Source of the DNA: Parietaria judaica
Taxonomy: Eukaryota > Streptophyta > Magnoliopsida > Rosales > Urticaceae
Direction of reading: 5' to 3'
Length of the DNA: 64,000 bases
Assembly: GCA_954871525.1 (NCBI GenBank)
Contig: OX940865.1
Coordinates: 9,748,606-9,812,605, forward strand
Shown here: piece after piece, positions 44,567-54,583 of the stretch
Numbering within the stretch: the stretch's first letter is position 1
Layout of the letters: each line of letters starts with the position of its first letter
The notes under the pieces: model-generated
Seen by the model: the letters and a program-made list of their open reading frames with translations, nothing else
The model's database searches: none
Told to the model about the DNA's origin: nothing
Program-made: the position numbers and the translations under genes

Positions 44567-45174
44567 ATGGAGAGTATACATTTTAATGGGCTACGCCTAT
44601 GTGCGTGTAGAAAATGCCCCCACACTCCCCTCTTTACGGGGAAGTATGGAGAGGTAAAGTAGATGAATTTTCTTTTTTATAAACATTAAAATGAAATCAT
44701 TTGTTTTTAGCATACTGACGAGATTCTCTTCCATTATCTCAGGTAATGGGATGGTATTTTGGTAACGGTATGTTCTTAACTACTCGAAATACCGTTGTTC
44801 GTTTTTTCTTAGAATCTCCAGGCATGGAGTTCATAAGTACGATGTTGCATCCCAAACACGTTTTGAATGAGAACCCTCCTAATGTTATCCAAATATATTG
44901 CTTATCTTTCCATTCGATGCTTGGGATGTTACAATTGGAAATTCCGGAACTTGGCTTCCAACAGACCTATGTCATTTACCGAGATGAAGTCCTCCATGTC
45001 GGAGACCGTCCAATGTTCTTGCCGGTGCCCGGGGATGACAACAACCAAAACATAGCGGTAGAGATGATTGACCTAGATGAATCAGTCCATGCACCGAGTA
45101 TAAAACCATCATCTTCCGAAAATGCCGATGATACGCAAATAGAAGGGCACGACATGGGAAGTAATTTAGCATGA
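44567..45174 (+). CDS. Yippee-like zinc-domain protein, tandem copy 1 (172 aa)
   Basis: Exon 1 44567-44653 (MESIHFNGLRLCACRKCPHT...GKYGE), intron with GTAAAG donor and TATCTCAG acceptor, exon 2 44743-45174 starting VMGWYFGNGMFLTTRNT. The layout C-x2-C, Gly-x-G-E, hydrophobic strand, then IxxIYCxxxHSxLGMLQLEIPE and QxxYxIYRDEV parallels Yippee (C-x2-C ... DIYCxxCxxxLGWKYExA...YKEGKFILE), a beta-tent zinc fold shared with Mis18 and cereblon. The second zinc pair is damaged here: IYCLSFHS has Phe where the neighbouring copy has Cys. An acidic, Ser-rich tail (SSSENADDTQIEGHD) follows. Function unknown; family assignment is by motif only. Confidence 0.55.
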
Positions 45175-45772
45175 TTGTTAATCTCTGTGAATACATACGC
45201 GAGGTAATTCTGACTCTTATTTAATAAAGTTTTTCTGCGCTTTAATCTGACTCTTAATTTAATAAAGTTTTTGAGCGCTTTATGATGTTTTTCCTTGAGT
45301 CGGGACTCGAGGTTGATATATTAATATTTATCTTCTTTTTTTTTTGTTGTTTGAAGACAATCAAGTGGAGGTGTCAAGTGGGCCGGGGCGGGCCGGCCCG
45401 GCCCACAACCCGTTAAGCCCACATGCTAAAAGGGGAAGGGGGTTTTGGAAAAGCCATGAAGGCCCACCCCGGCCCATGAACCCGATTCCACAGTGTCACG
45501 AGGCGGGGCAGGTATTTATGCTGGGGTAAGAGCTATTCTGAATCTTCAATAAGAATGTAGGAGCTATACAAATTCTACAAGGAAAATGTAGGAGCTATTC
45601 CGGAAATTTCACGACTTCGGGTATTTGTATAGCGTAATTGAGCAGTTTGAAACAATTTTGAATAACATCAAAATTGTATGTGTGTCTGTATGCATCTGTT
45701 TGTTTAATTGATAACCTAAATTTTTATTGCTATTTTGTTTGTTTGCTTATGTAAACACGTTTTTCAAGGGAA

Positions 45773-46374
45773 ATGGACAATATCCATTTTAATGAGCTAG
45801 GCCTATATGCGTGTAGAAAATGCCCTAACACTCCCCTCTCTACGGGGAAGTATGGAGAGGTAAAGTAGATGAATTTTCTTTTTTATAAACATTAAAATGA
45901 AATCATTTGTTTTTAGCATTCTGACGAGATTCTCTTCCATTATCTTTAGTAATGGGATGGTTTTTTGGTGAGGGTATGTTCTTAACTGCTCGAAAAACCG
46001 TTGTTAGTTTTTTCTTAGAAGCTCCCAGCATGGAGTTCATAAGTAAGATGTTGCATCCCAACCATATTTTTAATGAGAACCCTCCCCATGTTATCCAAAT
46101 ATATTGCATATCTTGTCATTCGATGCTTGGGATGTTGCAATTGGAAATTCCGGAACTTGGCTTCCAACAGACCTATGCCATATACCGAGATGAAGTCCTC
46201 CATGTCGGAGACCGTCCGATGTACTTGCCGGTGCTCGGGAATGGCAACAACCAAAACATGGCGGTAGAGGTGATTGACCTAGATGAATCAGTCCATGCAA
46301 TGAGTATAAACCCATCATCTTCCGAAAATGATCATCAAATCCCGAAAATGCCGAGTCTCAGAATAAATAGGTAG
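45773..46374 (+). pseudogene. Yippee-like tandem copy 2, splice acceptor shifted
   Basis: Exon 1 45773-45859 (MDNIHFNELGLYACRKCPNT...GKYGE) and exon 2 coding from ~45953 (MGWFFGEGMFLTARKTV ... QIYCISCHSMLGMLQLEIPE ... IYRDEVLHVGDRP). Both C-x2-C pairs are intact. But where copy 1 has CTCAG before GTAATGGG, this copy has CTTTAG before TAATGGG. Splicing at that AG, one base later, puts TAA as the first codon of exon 2. Unless another acceptor is used, the product is truncated after 29 residues. Its C-terminal tail also differs (HQIPKMPSLRINR). Confidence 0.55.
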
Positions 46375-46709
46375 ACATAATTAACACAATTAGTAAATGG
46401 ACATATCCGAGTCTTATCTTTCAACACTTTTAATAAATAAAGCGGGTCTGAATTTATATAAAATAAGTAAAAAAACGTTGAAGATCTAACACGAACACGA
46501 CATGAAACATTACCACCCCTCAGATTAATTGAAGAGAAATGTAGATGTAAAACCGATAGGGAGGCCTGAAATCTTCAAAAGAAACAGTGCTAATAATAAT
46601 ATTTATTTTTTATTTTCTAATTAGAGGAGAAAATATGAAGTCAATTATTATAATACCAAACAAAGTGATCCAAAAGGTGGCCATAATAGTGAAAACAATT
46701 CCATACCTC

Positions 46710-46717
46710 TATAAATA
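46710..46717 (+). promoter_or_regulatory. TATA box of CLE copy 2
   Basis: TATAAATA about 106 bases before the ATG. The leader is longer than in copy 1 because of a poly-A run and an ACTTGTACAATTGCACTAAAT insertion-like segment between 46,767 and 46,812. Confidence 0.7.
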
Positions 46718-46815
46718 GCCAATTTCGTGAACATTCAGAACACTGATCACAAACACAGGATTCATCAAAAAAAAAAAAAAAAAACTTGTACAATTGCACT
46801 AAATAAATAATAAAA

Positions 46816-47061
46816 ATGTCTTGCTTCAGAAGAGCCTTGGCCATCCTGCATTGCATGCTACTTCTAGCAGCTCTTTCCGGCTTCAACACCGCGGGAGCCA
46901 CCAGGACTCCGGCCGTCCTATCGAGCAAGGGTGGCGGTCGGGTGGGCAGCATCACGGCGGCTGCTGCGCAAATGGTGATGGAAAGCATCCAGAGACATGG
47001 TGGAAAGCCTTACGGGCTTCTCCGGAGGAGTCCGGGCGGGCCCGACCCGGTCCACCACTAA
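46816..47061 (+). CDS. CLE signalling-peptide precursor, copy 2 (81 aa)
   Basis: Same architecture as copy 1: signal peptide MSCFRRALAILHCMLLLAAL, linker, and terminal CLE motif RRSPGGPDPVHH. By eye only six of 246 bases differ from copy 1. The three amino-acid changes (K/R, P/A, N/H) fall in the first 13 residues, within the signal peptide; from about residue 21 to the stop only one synonymous change is seen. The mature hormone is thus identical. Role and receptor class are as described for copy 1; tissue of expression cannot be inferred. A (TTC)n tract follows ~130 bp after the stop. Confidence 0.92.
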   Translation: MSCFRRALAILHCMLLLAALSGFNTAGATRTPAVLSSKGGGRVGSITAAAAQMVMESIQRHGGKPYGLLRRSPGGPDPVHH

Positions 47062-47190
47062 GATCAATTTTTCAGTTGCTGACTTTACCCTAAATGTTGC
47101 TCCATCATTTTATGTATGCATGAGCCATTTTTCTTTATATGTTAAGCTTGGCTTATTGTATTCACAATATCATAAATAATATCTATAATA

Positions 47191-47315
47191 TCTTCTTCTT
47201 CTTCTTCTTCTTCTTCTTCTTCTTCTTCTTCTTCTTCTTCTTCTTCTTCTTCTTCTTCTTCTTCTTCTTCTTCTTCTTCTTCTTCTTCTTCTTCTTCTTC
47301 TTCTTCTTCTTCTTC
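47191..47315 (+). repeat. (TTC)~41 microsatellite downstream of CLE copy 2
   Basis: Uninterrupted TTC triplets over 125 bp; longer than the 96-bp tract of copy 1 at the same relative position. Confidence 0.97.
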
Positions 47316-47906
47316 CAATAGAGAAAGTACAGCAAAGCTAGCCGATCAATAATTACGATTTTTTAGAAATTAATAAGAATTTTGTGAATAAAATTAAGAT
47401 AATCTATAATTATATGATGCATGCACAGTTTTGACTCGAATATATCATATTATATGCTAATATAATACTAGTAGTTGCCACTTGCCATGAATGAAGTTAA
47501 AACCTCTTTCTATATTACTACGACGGCTTATTATATTTATATATATATATATATAGTTCTAATTTGTAAATGCCACCCAGCAACAATATAACAAAAGTGT
47601 AACTAAAAAACTATTAATTTATTTTTCATAAATATTAATGATATGTTTATATATACAACGTTTTTGTGGATTGTATTAATATATAAAATCAATGTGATAA
47701 TGTGTGGTACATAAACCGCTCTTCGAATTAATATGTTTATCCCAACAGTTAGTGTAAGTATAGTGGTGCTGGAATGCAAAACAAAGTTTTTCGTGTGTCG
47801 GTATAATATATATATACATGTATATATATATGTTCTTTTTCCATACCGACCAACCAATCAATTGATGGTGGAGCTGTCCTGACTGGACTCACTAATCACA
47901 GTGTTA

Positions 47907-48729
47907 ATTATGAGTTCAAAGTCAGTTTAGCAAAAAAAATTAGAATAAATAAGGCAAATATCCCTAATTAGTGGCACTACCACAAAAAGTGGATTGCACT
48001 GCAAAATTTGCACTTCAGTAATAAAAAGTAGTGAAGAACTCGTTTATACTACATTTTTACCATTAATTTAAAGGATATTTTCCATACAAAATGCTTAAAT
48101 CATAAGTGAAAATCACAAAATATATTTATTTTCCTTCGTATTCTTGTCAAAAGTGTAAATTGTATGTACAACAAAATATCTATCGGGTACATAGAATTTA
48201 CATTTATGGCAGCATTACGAATATACATCATAACCAAAAAAGAAGTGGAATATGCCCTTTGTTTAAATTTAACTTATTGGTATTTTGACGCAAATATCCC
48301 TTACTTCAAAGTTGTCTTATTAAAAGAGATATTAACGGCATATATATTGAAGTATTGATTATTGGTGCACTTATCATTTTTATTTATTTATTTTTGTGGC
48401 ACATAGCTCAAGTTCTTATTTCATTATTAGTATACTCTTGGAGGCGTTTAATTGACCGAGTTAACGTCTTCATGATCATGATCCGTCTCATACTTAGGCT
48501 CAAAGGGCTATCTTCAGACTTTAACTCGGTCAATAAATGCCACTAATGGTATATCTGATAACAAAATAAAAACTTGAGGGTATGTACCGTTTATAACTAT
48601 AGGTGCACTAATAAATGAACCAATATATATCATAACTTAGAGGAATATATGCCGCTAATATCTCTATTACAAAATATGTTGCATTTTAAATTATTTGTTA
48701 CATTTTGTCTCTCTCGCTAGGACAAGGAC
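47907..48729. other. Intergenic between CLE copies 2 and 3
   Basis: AT-rich; the short frames at 48,106-48,546 have no recognised domain. The GAGTTAACGTC/ACTTTAACTCGG words near 48,458 and 48,518 are short inverted copies (TGACCGAGTTAA...TTAACTCGGTCA), a small foldback. Confidence 0.4.
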
Positions 48730-48736
48730 TATATAT
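48730..48736 (+). promoter_or_regulatory. Probable TATA box of CLE gene 3
   Basis: TATATAT in GGACTATATATGAG, 135 bases before the ATG. Spacing is acceptable but longer than for copies 1 and 2. Confidence 0.5.
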
Positions 48737-48864
48737 GAGAAACGGTTAAAAGCCTATAGCAGTAAGCAGCGTCTCATCTTCTTTAGAAACCTTAACAAGA
48801 ACAAATATATTAGCTATTGTTTCCTTCTATTTTCTTGTCTTTTCGAAGCCCTCTATTTTGCATA

Positions 48865-49101
48865 ATGTTACCGAGAGAATGCAAAAATCTTGCCGTGATA
48901 CTACTATCCATTGTCATATTGTCAAGTTTTCTCCTAAGCTCAGAGGCACGGCTTCGGCGCAATAAGATTCGCAGTGAGTCTGTTCTGTTCAAATCCGGTT
49001 ACGATCAATCAAAAACTCAGTTCATCCGAAGGAAGTTGAGCGCTCGCCGGGTAGAGATCAACCGGGTTTCTCCCGGAGGGCCGGACCCTCAACATCACTA
49101 A
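48865..49101 (+). CDS. CLE5/CLE6-type signalling-peptide precursor (78 aa)
   Basis: Intronless; first ATG after the TATA box. MLPRECKNLAVILLSIVILS is a signal peptide, followed by a basic linker (RLRRNKIRSESVLFKSG, FIRRKLSARRVEIN). The C-terminal RVSPGGPDPQHH is the complete 12-residue CLE motif at the very end of the protein. That dodecapeptide is the one known for Arabidopsis CLE5 and CLE6, small peptides of the CLE1-7 group acting through CLV1/BAM-type receptors. Outside the motif it is unlike copies 1 and 2, so it is an older paralog. It lies ~1.8 kb downstream of copy 2, same strand. Confidence 0.93.
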   Translation: MLPRECKNLAVILLSIVILSSFLLSSEARLRRNKIRSESVLFKSGYDQSKTQFIRRKLSARRVEINRVSPGGPDPQHH

Positions 49102-49860
49102 CAAGCAAGCCCCGAGCTCTTCGAGTCTGTATCCGGCAGCTGTTTCTTGATCGAGTTTTCTCTTTCTTCCTTCCTTCCTTTATTTTTATTTTCTTTGCCA
49201 TTTTCTCGTCTCCAATGAATTGCGAAAATGAGAATTTTAGCTACATATCTATAATGCTATATATGCAAAATCGTATGCAAAACTGTGTGTAAGTTATTAC
49301 TAATTCTTGAATAGCTTTGCCTTTGTGCATAACATGTGTAGTCGATAATGATGGTACAATTCATCTTGTGTTAACATTAGTGATCTAGTGAACATGTCTG
49401 TATTTTCGTGCCTTCATTTGAAAGAAAATCACATTAAAAGCTCCACAGAAATATTAATTCGTTATTGTAAAAATAATATATACACATACTGCTACGAAGA
49501 CAATCCGCTCATCAAACTCGGAACTTGCTCACAACGCTTGGATTCGGGGAAAACTCTCTGAGTTTCAGTTTTTTTCATTCACGAAATCTTCTTCTCAAGT
49601 ACGTTCACCTTTTTATCCTTATAAAATCACATCATCTATATTAACATTATAACTACCAATCCTAATAACCATAAAATTAAAGCTAAAACTAAAGAAAATA
49701 ATTAAATCATATTAATAATGAATAAAAAGGTTATTGGCAAGCGAAAATGAAATTAGCTTAAATGCATCGAAGCAAATGGCCTATCCGGATACGAAGCGAA
49801 GCAGAAGTCACAGCAAAAAGAGAGAATAAATATGGAGAAAATTGTCATTTTAGAGCTTGT
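49102..49860. other. 3' flank of CLE gene 3 and intergenic DNA
   Basis: The first ~350 bp may hold the 3' UTR. No further gene or repeat recognised. Confidence 0.4.
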
Positions 49861-51128
49861 AAGAGCATCTCCAATGAGACGGCATTACAATATTTTTGGT
49901 GTGGTTTTTACGTCAAATTTATCCAAGAAGACTTAAATCCCACTATTTTAGTGAAAATAGAATAGTGTTGCACTATATTTGGTGTGATACTATTCACAAC
50001 ACCAAACACTATTTACTTATTTTATTAGTATATTGATAAAGTAAATAAATATTAATTGAATAGATAAAAGAAATATTAATAAAATATTAAAAGAATAGTA
50101 TTTGGTGTAATATTTGGTGTTGTGGTTTGAGTAGAATGTATTTTTGGTGTTAAAACTTCACTAAAACAGTGTAATTTTTAGTGTTGTGTTTGGACAGGGC
50201 CGGCCCTGACTTTCCGGGGGCACTAGGCGAAATAATACTTGGGGCCCCAAAAAATTATCAAAATAAATATTTTATTTATAGTAATAATTGCTAATGAATC
50301 AATTTAATTTTTGATACTATGGTAAGTCTTAGATTTATTTAAAATTATGTTTTATTTTATGGGATGTGATTTTTAGTTAAAAAAAATTATTAATCACAAA
50401 TAAAAAAATATATAAAAAACACGAAGAAAAAAAAGTGTCAATAGACTAGTTTTTACTTTTTATACTAAACAATAGTAAATAATAGAAATATTAATGAGAG
50501 ACAAATCATCTATAAAAAAACATGATGTTATACATTACTCATTAACTCAGGGCAAAAATAGTTATAAGAATTAATTTGCAAATAACGTAATATTTTATTT
50601 AATATAAAATAATTAATTCGTAAAAACTAAAAAGTACTGATAAATATGTTATTTTTAGGTCAATTTATTGTGGTTCTGTTCTGATTGATGTAATTAAATG
50701 AAAAAATTTAAATACTATTTTAATTCTTAATAAATAATGTATGTTAAAATCAAAAAACTAAAATTTTATTAATTAAAAATATAGATTGATCTCACTTAAT
50801 TATCTTTTCAACTCAACCAATCACCTCTCGTTAATTATTAGTAGTAGTGAAGTTCTAGACTTGTAGTTGTACATCGATATAAGTAAATAAGAATAAAAAC
50901 TACATACTAAATATTGTGGACCCCCTCTATTAAAAAGACTTTCTTCCTCTTTCTTAGAATTGTGTTGCAGAAGCAACTCTCTCAACTCTTTAATGGCGTT
51001 ACTCGTTTTTTTTTTCATTTGAACTACCAGCGGTCAGTGATCTGGGGGCCCTCCGGACTCGGGGGCCCTAGGCCGCCGCCTTGTCCGCCTACACCCAGGG
51101 GCCGGCGCTATGTTTGGAGATACCCTAT
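49861..51128. mobile_element. MITE (GAGCATCTCCAAT end) split by an hAT insertion
   Basis: The left end AAGAGCATCTCCAATGAG and the right end TTTGGAGATACCCT (51,113-51,126) are imperfect inverted copies, a common end type of plant MITEs. The body repeats TTTGGTGT(T/A) words (49,976-50,190). The hAT element at 50,195-51,110 lies inside the right arm, so the MITE was there first. Confidence 0.5.
50195..51110. mobile_element. hAT non-autonomous element, 916 bp, 8-bp target duplication
   Basis: Left end CAGGGCCGGCCCTGAC and right end CCAGGGGCCGGCGCTA are inverted copies with few mismatches, followed inward by GGGGGC(A/C)CTAGG-type words on both sides. The 8-bp target word TGTTTGGA is perfect at 50187-50194 and 51111-51118. 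The interior is AT-rich; the frame at 50,821-51,018 has no domain. No transposase, so mobilised in trans. Confidence 0.92.
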
Positions 51129-53094
51129 GCGCTATATAACACTAAGAGTGGAGTGCTAACATAATTAACGATATTTATGGTGTGGAACAAATTGTTAGTT
51201 TAAGCCGATAAATCTTTTTCAAGAGTTGTCGAAGTCAACCAAATAATCAAAATACTAAAACTATTTATTCAAAATGTAAGTGAAGATTTGCGGCAAAAAT
51301 ACACTTACTCTAAAAAATGACTTCTATGTATTTTTAAATAGTAGAAAAAAAATTTAATGATATAACTTTTTTATTAACTCTTTCCGATTAAGTTTTATGT
51401 GGCGATATATGATTTGTCTTGTGTCTACATTACGCTCTTTAGATCAAGTTTTGGTCTATTTTGACACGTGACAGAATGCTAAGTATTAACTAATAATGCT
51501 TTGATTTTTGCAATGTGGAGCATGTTTTGAGAATTATTATCATTTCCCTAAAAAAAAAAAAAGAATTGTTTTCACTCATTTCATTTTATTTTTTTTGAAA
51601 AAACAAGTCATTTTTTATTGTAATATTTAGGTATGCCCCATATGTAAATAATATAAAATATTTGGGATTAAACCTAAATAATACGAATATTGATGACATA
51701 TCTATTATAGGGACTTTTTTTAAGCACTTTTTTTTAATGTACACCTTGTATTTTTCTACACTTGTCAAAATATACGTCTTCATTTGACATTGTTACTTCC
51801 TAGCTTTTAACTAATTTTGGAAAAAGTAATTCTAAGTTTCTAAAAACTAATATAACATAGCACAAAAGAAATTGGTATTTGTGGCAAAATTATCACGCAA
51901 TATTATTTTTGACTCGGTATATTTCAAAACTATTTTTTCCTCCCTATGTTCCGAAACAGCATATTGCCCTGATAAAAAAAATTATTTTTGGAATATGTTA
52001 AAAAAACAGATATTTCATAATACTTTGCAACAACTATCCTCGACATATAACTAAATTATGTGCTAAAAGTAAATTCCATTTTTTTAAAAATAAATAAATA
52101 AATAGAATACATTCAAAATTTGAAATAAATTAATAAAAGAAATTTATGGCACAAATATTTTAAGTTAAGTCCAGATAACTGTTTAATTAATTCTTTTATT
52201 CTTCGCAGCATATTCTTAATATTATCAAACATATAAATCTAAGATATTCAATTATATTAATTTTAGTACTTTAAATTTATATTTTTCGCAATATTAAAAA
52301 TTTATGCCAAAAATGTAAAAATATGCCCCACTACTACTAATGTATATTCTCAATGTTTATTTTGCTCGATAAACTATCTGGGCCACAATCAACTGTCTTA
52401 ATAATGATTAAAAAAATTACATCAAAGTGACAGTTGCCTACTTTCCGGCCCTTTTGCAAATATTGACTAGTTTAATCTGCTAAAACAATTATTAAGCAGT
52501 GACATGGCCCAATAATTTTTAGAGCTTTGGACAAAAAATGAATTATTGAGTTTATTTAAATTTTTGAAGCTATTTATATGATATAATATAATTTAGTGTC
52601 TTTTATTTTGAAAAATTAGAAACAAATGTTCATATTGATTTAGAAGCTTTGGAAGATCGCCAAATTTTTTTTTTTATAGAAATAGAATCAGCTTTCATTA
52701 ATAACAGGGGTAATGGCGACGTATATACTTAAGTTATTCAAAAGTGAAGTGATATAGAGTCATGTTTTTTCTTTTTCTGTGGTATATAAACCCAAGTTGA
52801 GTTTTACGGCAAAGAATATATGCCCATGTTTAACGGAATTAACTGCTGTCAAAATTTGTAGTTCTGCCACCACATTCTTCCCTCCCTCCCTTCTTCTTCT
52901 TCTTCTTCTTATCATAAATTGTAATCTTGTTCAACATAATTTTTTTTTTATATTCGTTTTGTTTGTCTATGATGGGAAAACGCATCTCAACTAATTTGAA
53001 TTTTTATTTACCCTTCTTTTTTGTGTTCTGAATTTTTTGGTTTCAAAATCAAAGTTTCCTCAGTAAATTATCTAAGGCTCTGAGCTTCCTCAAG
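51129..53094. other. Intergenic AT-rich stretch, nothing recognised
   Basis: Low-complexity AT sequence; short frames only. A CTTCTTCTTCTT run occurs near 52,890. No terminal repeats could be paired. Confidence 0.35.
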
Positions 53095-53232
53095 TCAACG
53101 AAGAATGCCTATGCTCTCATTCATGTCGTTGCTCCCGACCTCGTAGTCTTCGTCGAGGTTCACGAATGTCGAGAAGATCCTCATCACAACATCGATGTCG
53201 TAAATCGGGTTCCCCTTTGCAAACTTTGAACC
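53095..53232 (-). pseudogene. Possible NPH3-domain fragment
   Basis: The minus strand reads GSKFAKGNPIYDIDVVMRIF then STFVNLDEDYEVGSND before a stop. The phrase YDIDVVxRIxxxF followed by an acidic run resembles the LYDVDxVxRIL...FL segment of NPH3/RPT2 proteins, plant BTB adaptors of phototropin signalling. Only ~45 residues remain and no BTB domain is near. The assignment rests on a short motif. Confidence 0.3.
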
Positions 53233-54149
53233 AAAATCTAGACTTCAAATTATTAATAGTCTTGAATCTCTTAGATCCATTGCAGAAATCTTAGTCTGGC
53301 TATTATTTTCACAATTTTTAGGTTAGATGATTGGAATCTCGCAATGTATATGGTGGTTCCGTTTATTATTCTCTAAAAAAATCTCAATTTATTTCAAGAT
53401 GTATGAGAAATGGGAAGAAATTAGGGCACACCCACCCTTTGGCTTGAATGATTTTGTTCCCAACTTCATCATGGATGACATGTGCTTCAAATTAGTCTCT
53501 TTGTTGAAATGAAATTCTTTGTGGAGTTCTCAATGTAAAAAATGAGTAGTCTTATTATTCGAAATCCATATTTAGTAGGTTGGAAATTCGGAGAGAGAGT
53601 GTGTATTGTATGTATGTCGATGAAGAAATAACTGACAAAATTACTCAGATTTGAAGGACGCTTAAAACCGTTGAAAATGCATGAATTTCTCAAAATCTAC
53701 AATAAATACAACTTGGGTATAACGTTCTGCACTAAAATTCAATTTGAAAATATATATGCCACAGAAAAATGTTTCTCAAAATCTGCTCTAAAATACTACT
53801 TAATCCATATATATTATCCGCAATAAAATAAAAAACTTAAAAATGGATTCTATTAAAATAAATAAAAATATTGAAAAATTATGTCGCTTTTATTACATTA
53901 AATTAAATTAGAAAGTGGACTTGTTGTGCCGTGTTATTAGAAAGTGGACTCTTCTTTCACAAAAAAGGGTTTGACATTTTACAAAGTCTGACCATTCTAC
54001 CCACTGAATCTGATGATGATTGCCGCATAAAGTTCCTTATTTTTACTTGCAAACATCATCTCTTTCTCTTATAATTCTGTGACTTCTTATTTTTACTTCC
54101 CTTTGAATCGTCTTCGTCTCTGTTTGATTCTGTTTCGAAGAAAGCTTGA
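53233..54149. other. Upstream intergenic region of the kinase gene
   Basis: No coding recognised. Contains short tandem ACAAAGTC/GAAAGTGGACT repeats (53,910-53,960). Confidence 0.35.
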
Positions 54150-54226
54150 GTCTTTGTCACGAAATCCCACATATACTGGATTTCGACCAATCCCTTTTGT
54201 CCAAACTCCATAGTTGTGGAGTTGGT

Positions 54227-54522
54227 GAGTCTTTTTTTAGTTTAGATTTCCTTTTTTGGTGAGTAGAAACTTGTATTTGACCGTGTGCTATACTGCTATA
54301 TATATATGATTTTGTTTATGGGTTCTGAGAAATGCACGAATTTGGGGTTCTTTTCAATGGCTTATTTGGCTTTGAGGTTTAATCATTCACTGAATAACTT
54401 GAATTGGGTGCTTATACAATCAATTCATAGAGAAAAATGAAATGGGATTATGAGTTTTTTTACATTGTCGTTGGATTGCGCTAAACTCGGGTTCCTATTT
54501 GAAATGATTCTCTTTGATCAGG
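54227..54522 (+). other. Probable 5' UTR intron of the kinase gene
   Basis: GTTGGTGAGTC provides a donor near 54,227 and TTTGATCAG an acceptor at ~54,522; the next exon contains the start codon at 54,584. Exact borders are inferred. Confidence 0.4.
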
Positions 54523-54583
54523 AAATTTCTGTAAAGGAACGAGCAACAATCGAAGCAAGCCAAATCCGAAGAGAGAGCCGGTG

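Larger units (their letters stand above)
43913..46374 (+). repeat. ~1.2-kb tandem array (tail + two units) carrying Yippee-like genes
   Basis: The word CCGAAAATG(CCG) recurs at 43,913, 45,117 and 46,322, spaced 1204 and 1205 bp. Each unit holds the same order: gene tail, TTAATCTC(C/T)GTGAATACATACGCGAG, AATAAAGTTTTTCTGCGC, a GGGCCGGG-rich patch (AATCAAGTGGAGGTGTCAA...), AATTCTACAAGGAAAATGTA, then the two-exon gene. The leftmost unit keeps only its gene tail, so there were at least three copies. The GGGCC patch (about 44,160-44,300 and 45,360-45,510) resembles an embedded hAT-type fragment that was duplicated along with the unit. Confidence 0.92.
46541..47906 (+). repeat. Segmental duplication copy 2 (contains the copia empty site)
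   Basis: Counterpart of 29312-30213 plus 38500-38840. The sequence passes directly from GGCTTATTATATTTATATAT to GTTCTAATTTGTAAATGCC near 47,524-47,568, where copy 1 has the copia element between ATTATATAT and TATATTACAAAAAT...TTCTAATTTGTAAAT. Copy 2 therefore represents the uninterrupted ancestral arrangement. Confidence 0.9.

Noticed and set aside
44972..46318. Minus-strand ORFs in the Yippee-like units
   Set aside because: Antisense shadows of exon 2, repeated in each tandem unit.
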